From: Treponema sp. UBA792
GTDB taxonomy: Bacteria > Spirochaetota > Spirochaetia > Treponematales > Treponemataceae
Length of the DNA stretch: 18,424 nt
Direction of reading: 5' to 3'
NCBI GenBank assembly: GCA_002296965.1
Contig: DBIW01000025.1
Span: forward strand, 1-18,424
Part shown: piece after piece, positions 15,448 through 18,424 of the stretch
Numbering within the stretch: position 1 is the stretch's first letter
How the letters are laid out: every line of letters begins with the position of its first letter
Notes under the pieces: generated by a model
Databases searched by the model: none
Told to the model about the DNA's origin: nothing
What the model saw: only the letters and a program-made list of their open reading frames with translations
Translations under genes and position numbers: made by a program

Positions 15448-15663
15448 TTAAAATCCGAACAAAGACTTTTCAAGTTTTGAAGCCCTGATTATAGAATAAA
15501 GTGTTCCGATAGGCAGCTGATTGTTTCCGTGGCAAGGCACAATTGTTGTCGCGCCAAGTTCCGCATTATGCCACTTCTGATGTGAACCTTTTTGTCCGAT
15601 TAATACAAATCCATTGTCCTTCAAGATACGGACAACTTCTTTTGAAGACAGTCTGACCGGCAT
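15448..15663 (-). CDS. hicA: HicA family toxin (mRNA interferase)
   Basis: 71 residues, a typical HicA length. HicA toxins have a double-stranded-RNA-binding-like fold and cleave mRNA in the absence of HicB. Visible are SSKEVVRILKDNGF (6-19), the catalytic His28 in GQKGSHQKW, and the C-terminal IVPCHGNNQLPIGTLYSIIR segment. The ATG directly follows the hicB stop with no intervening base, so translation is coupled. The gene order is antitoxin first, the reverse of many hicAB loci. No key residue appears to be missing, so the toxin is likely active. Confidence 0.92.
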   Translation of the reverse strand: MPVRLSSKEVVRILKDNGFVLIGQKGSHQKWHNAELGATTIVPCHGNNQLPIGTLYSIIRASKLEKSLFGF

Positions 15664-15864
15664 CTAAATAACCATCTGCAGCACTTTTGATTCGGCAGGC
15701 ACTTGAAAATCTGACGGTTCAAAGAAAAGTTCCGCAGCTTCCTTGAAATTTTCAGAAGCCTCCTCCAAAGTCGCTCCGCATGAATTTATTCCAGGAAGCT
15801 CCGGGCAATATGCCGCCCAAGAATTAACAGCGTCGTCGTATTCCAATACAACCCTTAATGTCAT
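15664..15864 (-). CDS. hicB: HicB family antitoxin (short form without DNA-binding domain)
   Basis: 66 residues. It is the partially degraded RNase H-like HicB fold, VVLEYDDAVNSWAAYCPELPG then TLEEASENFKEAAELFF, which binds HicA and masks its active site. The ATG at 15864 is preceded by AGGAGG; the open frame upstream adds 17 unrelated residues. Longer HicB proteins carry a C-terminal helix-turn-helix or ribbon-helix-helix domain, which is absent here, so autoregulation through HicB alone would be unusual. It is co-transcribed with hicA from the promoter just upstream. Confidence 0.9.
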   Translation of the reverse strand: MTLRVVLEYDDAVNSWAAYCPELPGINSCGATLEEASENFKEAAELFFEPSDFQVPAESKVLQMVI

Positions 15865-15886
15865 TTTTAGCCTCCTGCTTTCAATA

Positions 15887-15915
15887 ATATTAACATGCGG
15901 AAAACGAAATGACAA
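15887..15915 (-). promoter_or_regulatory. hicBA promoter
   Basis: On the minus strand TTGTCA (15915-15910) and TAATAT (15892-15887) are 17 bases apart, with TG one base before the -10. The 8-bp palindrome TAATATTA (15885-15892) overlaps the -10 box and could serve as an operator. The leader to the hicB ATG is about 15-20 nt and contains AGGAGG. Confidence 0.6.
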
Positions 15916-15981
15916 GAATTACCATTGAGTCATTTTTAAACAAAATGCAATTAACCTGAAATTGACATTTGTCTATTTTTC

Positions 15982-16708
15982 GGGCTTATTATAAAATCTG
16001 GCTCAAGGAAAAGCTTAGCCTGAAAGAATGCGGTTTGAAAAGCAGAACGAGATGACAGCCTGTCCAGAGCTGCTCGACATGCTGAAAATAAAAAACGCGT
16101 TGATCACGACGGACGCGATGATGTGCCAGAAGACAGTCTGTGAAAAAATAATAAAGAAATCCTGTGATTGTGTCCTTGCGGTCAAGAACAACCATCCGAC
16201 GATGCTTTCGAAAATCGAGGAGTTTTTTTTCATGGAGGATAGCAGGATCCGGCAGATTTTCCAGACTAGCGGCAAAGGGCATGGCAGGAAAGAAAAGCGG
16301 ATCTGTTTCCTTGACACTGACATAAGCTGGTTCCCGGAAAAGGAAAGATGGAAAGGTCTGAAGGCATTCGGAAAATGCGAGTAACATATCACAAGGAAAG
16401 GAAAAGAGACTGTCGAGACAAGTCATTTCATCTGTTTAATTGATGATGTCATGTATTTTTCTGAGGCCGTAAGGAATCACTGGGCGATAGAGAACAGCCT
16501 CTACTGGTGCCTGGATGTGGTCTTCAAAGAAGATGAATGCCCGGTTCTTGGCAGGAACACAGCCGAAAACCTGGCTATTATAAGACGCATAATCTATAAC
16601 AAGATAAGGATGCGGCTGACCACGAAACAGCAGCTTCAGTTCGGGAAATGCACCTGCATGTATGATGACGATGTAGGTTGAAGATTTTATTCTCTCATGT
16701 GTAAGCCC
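15982..16708 (+). mobile_element. Decayed remnant of an ISAs1-family insertion sequence
   Basis: The region contains the C-terminal half of an ISAs1-type transposase but not its N-terminal half. Full elements of this family are roughly 1.2-1.4 kb. Possible terminal sequences are GGGCTTA at 15982-15988 followed by ATAAAATC at 15991-15998. On the other side the inverted copies are GATTTTAT at 16683-16690 and TAAGCCC at 16702-16708. The ends are spaced differently, so the left one may be chance. No target-site duplication can be claimed. The remnant separates the hicBA-fcl unit from the AT-rich RelA/SpoT locus. Confidence 0.6.
16028..16681 (+). pseudogene. ISAs1-family transposase, 5'-truncated and interrupted
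   Basis: The reading frame from about 16028 encodes FEKQNEMTACPELLDML, then ITTDAMMCQK (second catalytic Asp region), LAVKNNHPTML, a basic HGRKEKR segment and WKGLKAFGKCE, and then meets a TAA at 16382-16384. The same frame resumes as HITRKGKETVETSHFICLIDD and continues with AVRNHWAIENSLYWCLDVVFKEDE, containing the catalytic Glu region, to a TGA at 16679-16681. The family usually has about 370 residues; the first 150 or so, including the first catalytic Asp (DGK region), are missing, with an in-frame TAG at 16016. A short stretch after FGKCE also reads VTYHKE in another frame, so two compensating indels are as likely as one nonsense change. It cannot be functional. Confidence 0.85.
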
Positions 16709-16726
16709 TGTCTCCGTGCATTAGAC

Positions 16727-16744
16727 AATAGACTCCCGTCTATT
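16727..16744. repeat. Hairpin at the 3' end of the RelA/SpoT-domain gene
   Basis: AATAGAC (16727-16733) and GTCTATT (16738-16744) form a perfect 7-bp stem with loop TCCC, overlapping the stop codon of the gene at 16743. There is no U-tract, so a termination role is doubtful. Confidence 0.4.
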
Positions 16745-17609
16745 AAGATTCTAGAATTTTCTTTATTGGTTTTGGTATAGTTAATAATGACTCTAATTTT
16801 TCCAAATAGCAAACAACATATATCAGATTGTTTAATTCAAGTGGAATTCCTTTTCGAAAATAAGGAATAACAAGCTCTCTTTTAATTCTTAAAATTTTCT
16901 TTGCTAATTCATTTTCTTTGTTATTCATTAAGTCTTTTAATTCAGTATTTATTGTATTACCAGAAAAGTGCAGTCTATATTTATTTCTAATCATGTACTC
17001 CCATTCTTCAGATTTATAATTCTGATATGCTAAATCATCAAATAATGCAATTATTGACCAATTGCATGTTTCTAATGTTGCCATTATACCATTAAGAGTT
17101 CGTTCTGAATTTTCATGATTTTTCCAAGCATCTTCCATCTTATATCGAAGATCATGATCTATTTCATGCCAGCCTTCTGAAAATACAGTTCGTATTTGTA
17201 TCTCGAAAGTTTTATCGATAGGATATTCCTCAAATAAATCTACTCCAATAGATTGAACAACGTCGTCTGGTAGTAGACAAATATAATTGTGAACGATTGC
17301 ATCAAATGTATTTTTACTAGGTTTAGAAATATTACAGTTTGGTAAATCAACCGAGAATGTCTCTTTTATTAATTTATCACATATATCTATGTCATCTAAA
17401 AAATATAAAACAATTCTAATTCCGATTAAATCTTGAAGTGTATAAGAATCCCCTTTTTCAGCTTGTTTCTTTTTTAACTTTTTTTGAAATGAAAACGGAC
17501 TTTTTATTCTAGAAAATAATCTATAATAAATTCCAGTTTTGTCTAATGAAAGTCTTAATTTGGCAACAAGGGGTGAAATTGTAGATTCAGGTATATTGGG
17601 TAAATTCAT
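16743..17609 (-). CDS. RelA/SpoT-domain protein (small alarmone-synthetase-like nucleotidyltransferase)
   Basis: 288 residues. Residues about 25-160 match the (p)ppGpp synthetase fold: RIKSPFS with Arg34 and Lys36 (ATP-binding R-x-K), LQDLIGIRIV with Asp60 and Arg64, and FEIQIRTVFSEGWHEIDHDLRYK with Glu136, Gln138, Arg140 and His148/His152. There is no HD hydrolase domain and no TGS or ACT domain. The C-terminal 130 residues look helical. Where RelA enzymes have GYxSxH, this protein has TFDAIVH (101-107), so the guanine-stacking Tyr is not evident. The ATG at 17609 follows the upstream stop by 4 nt, and its AGGAAGA ribosome binding site overlaps the end of that gene, indicating tight coupling. 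Codon use is very AT-rich compared with genes left of 16 kb. It could be an alarmone synthetase, a toxic small alarmone synthetase, or a tRNA pyrophosphokinase. Confidence 0.88.
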   Translation of the reverse strand: MNLPNIPESTISPLVAKLRLSLDKTGIYYRLFSRIKSPFSFQKKLKKKQAEKGDSYTLQDLIGIRIVLYFLDDIDICDKLIKETFSVDLPNCNISKPSKNTFDAIVHNYICLLPDDVVQSIGVDLFEEYPIDKTFEIQIRTVFSEGWHEIDHDLRYKMEDAWKNHENSERTLNGIMATLETCNWSIIALFDDLAYQNYKSEEWEYMIRNKYRLHFSGNTINTELKDLMNNKENELAKKILRIKRELVIPYFRKGIPLELNNLIYVVCYLEKLESLLTIPKPIKKILES

Positions 17610-17613
17610 TATT

Positions 17614-18424
17614 TTATCTTCCTAATATTTTTTTAATTTCTGAAATTTTTGATAAATTTAATTGATAACAAAGTCCTGTCCAAGTAATTAACTTCTTTTT
17701 CTCTAATTCCTCTATTGCTACATCTATTGCATCACATTCTTTTTTACCAAAACCTCTGTATAAAGTTTTAGGCCATCGTTTAAGTTCTGCTCGTTCCTTT
17801 CCTTTTGGCCAATACTGTTCCAAAACCAATTTTATAAAATCATCAGAAGGTTTTGATATTTCTTTTATATCATTAATCACAATTCCATCGCATTTGATAA
17901 ATGTATTCATATTATCTTTATTAATTTCAGTTTCATTTGTAGGATAAAAATGGCAATTACAAAATTGAGAACTCAGAATGGTTGAAATATTACAATTCTT
18001 AAATATACAATTAGAAAAATAAGAATTGTTTATTTGAAATTGCGAAAAATCAAAATTATCAAATATTTCTGACTCAATAAGTAAATCTGAATAATTATTA
18101 GAAAGTTTTCCTTGTAAGACATTATCAAGATGTAACTTTATTTCATTCTCTCTAATAACAATATCATTCAGGAATTTTGAATACAATCTATTTTTTATTT
18201 TATCTGACATTGGTGCATAGACAGTACATATTTTATCTATTTCGCTTTCAGTCAGCTCAATATTTTTTTCTTGTAATTTATCCTCTAAAATTACAAGACC
18301 CATGAATAAACCAAAGATAAAATCATTTAAGAAGCCTATATTATTCTTTTGAGCTGCATTTGTATCAAGTAATGCATGATGTGAAATTTTTGTTATTAAT
18401 TCAATTTCAGATGGTCTTTCTTCA
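17614..18424 (-). CDS. Hypothetical protein with pentapeptide-like repeats, 5' end outside window
   Basis: The frame is open to the right edge: 40 codons precede the ATG at 18303 without a stop and read as ordinary protein (HALLDTNAAQKNNIGFLNDF), so that ATG is probably internal and the gene continues beyond the window. At least 269 residues are visible. Counting from that ATG, residues 1-75 are charged and helical. A stretch around 82-118 has five-residue periodicity (YFSNC IFKNC NISTI), like a short pentapeptide-repeat coil. The last 75 residues (LEQYWPKGKERAELKRWPKTLYRGF onwards) look like a winged helix. It lies directly upstream of the RelA/SpoT-domain gene with a 4-nt gap. It is AT-rich like its partner. 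I do not recognise the family; a cognate antitoxin or sensor for the enzyme is an inference. Confidence 0.75.
   Translation of the reverse strand, partial: EERPSEIELITKISHHALLDTNAAQKNNIGFLNDFIFGLFMGLVILEDKLQEKNIELTESEIDKICTVYAPMSDKIKNRLYSKFLNDIVIRENEIKLHLDNVLQGKLSNNYSDLLIESEIFDNFDFSQFQINNSYFSNCIFKNCNISTILSSQFCNCHFYPTNETEINKDNMNTFIKCDGIVINDIKEISKPSDDFIKLVLEQYWPKGKERAELKRWPKTLYRGFGKKECDAIDVAIEELEKKKLITWTGLCYQLNLSKISEIKKILGR

Noticed and set aside
15971..16744. GTCTATT at 15971-15977 and again at 16738-16744 as a target-site duplication of the IS
   Set aside because: The right copy is 30 bases beyond the probable IS end and is part of a local hairpin; seven AT-rich bases can match by chance.
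1..18424. tRNA, rRNA, CRISPR array or prophage genes
   Set aside because: No cloverleaf with a T-loop consensus, no rRNA-like stretch, no spaced identical repeats and no phage structural genes were seen by eye.

Overview
The window most resembles a host-associated or rumen-type spirochaete, probably Treponema. This is inferred from gene content and protein character (a PBP1A operon with a small ParB-domain protein, a Cys-anchored lipoprotein, an outer-membrane barrel-like protein, and a uronate pathway typical of pectin-feeding gut bacteria). There is no rRNA or other marker to settle it. Base composition is moderate over about 1-16.7 kb. It becomes strongly AT-rich from about 16.74 kb to the right edge.

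Layout. 3-956 (+): C-terminal part of an AAA/DUF4143 ATPase cut by the left edge. 4587-1035 (-): a tight three-gene operon of bifunctional penicillin-binding protein 1A, a stand-alone ParB N-terminal domain protein with an aromatic/basic tail, and a small secreted barrel-like protein. 6660-4861 (-): arginyl-tRNA synthetase with an intrinsic terminator. 6950-7354 (+): QueD, convergent with the uronate genes. 10595-7377 (-): uxaC-eda-kdgK. 10804-11436 (+): an unknown lipoprotein with a near-ideal promoter and ribosome binding site. 14274-11539 (-): uxuA-uxuB. 15864-14446 (-): hicB-hicA followed 24 nt later by GDP-L-fucose synthase and a clear terminator. About 15982-16708 (+): decayed remnant of an ISAs1-family insertion sequence. 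18424-16743 (-): an AT-rich, translationally coupled pair, a pentapeptide-like protein running off the right edge and a RelA/SpoT-domain nucleotidyltransferase.

How the genes work together. UxaC, UxuB, UxuA, KdgK and Eda form the complete glucuronate branch: glucuronate to fructuronate, mannonate, 2-keto-3-deoxygluconate (KDG), KDPG, then pyruvate plus glyceraldehyde-3-phosphate. The galacturonate-specific enzymes UxaB and UxaA, a uronate transporter and a regulator are not in the window. The two uronate operons carry a nearly identical 16-bp sequence at their promoters (14 of 16 positions), which suggests a shared control site.

The most interesting part is the right end. A small alarmone-synthetase-like enzyme is encoded directly behind a partner protein with pentapeptide-like repeats, in DNA of foreign composition and beside an IS remnant. 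That arrangement fits a toxin-antitoxin or anti-phage module, but the function is inferred. Other points to check are the ParB-domain/PBP1A operon and promoters that sit so close to start codons (uxaC, PBP1A) that the mRNAs could be leaderless or nearly so.
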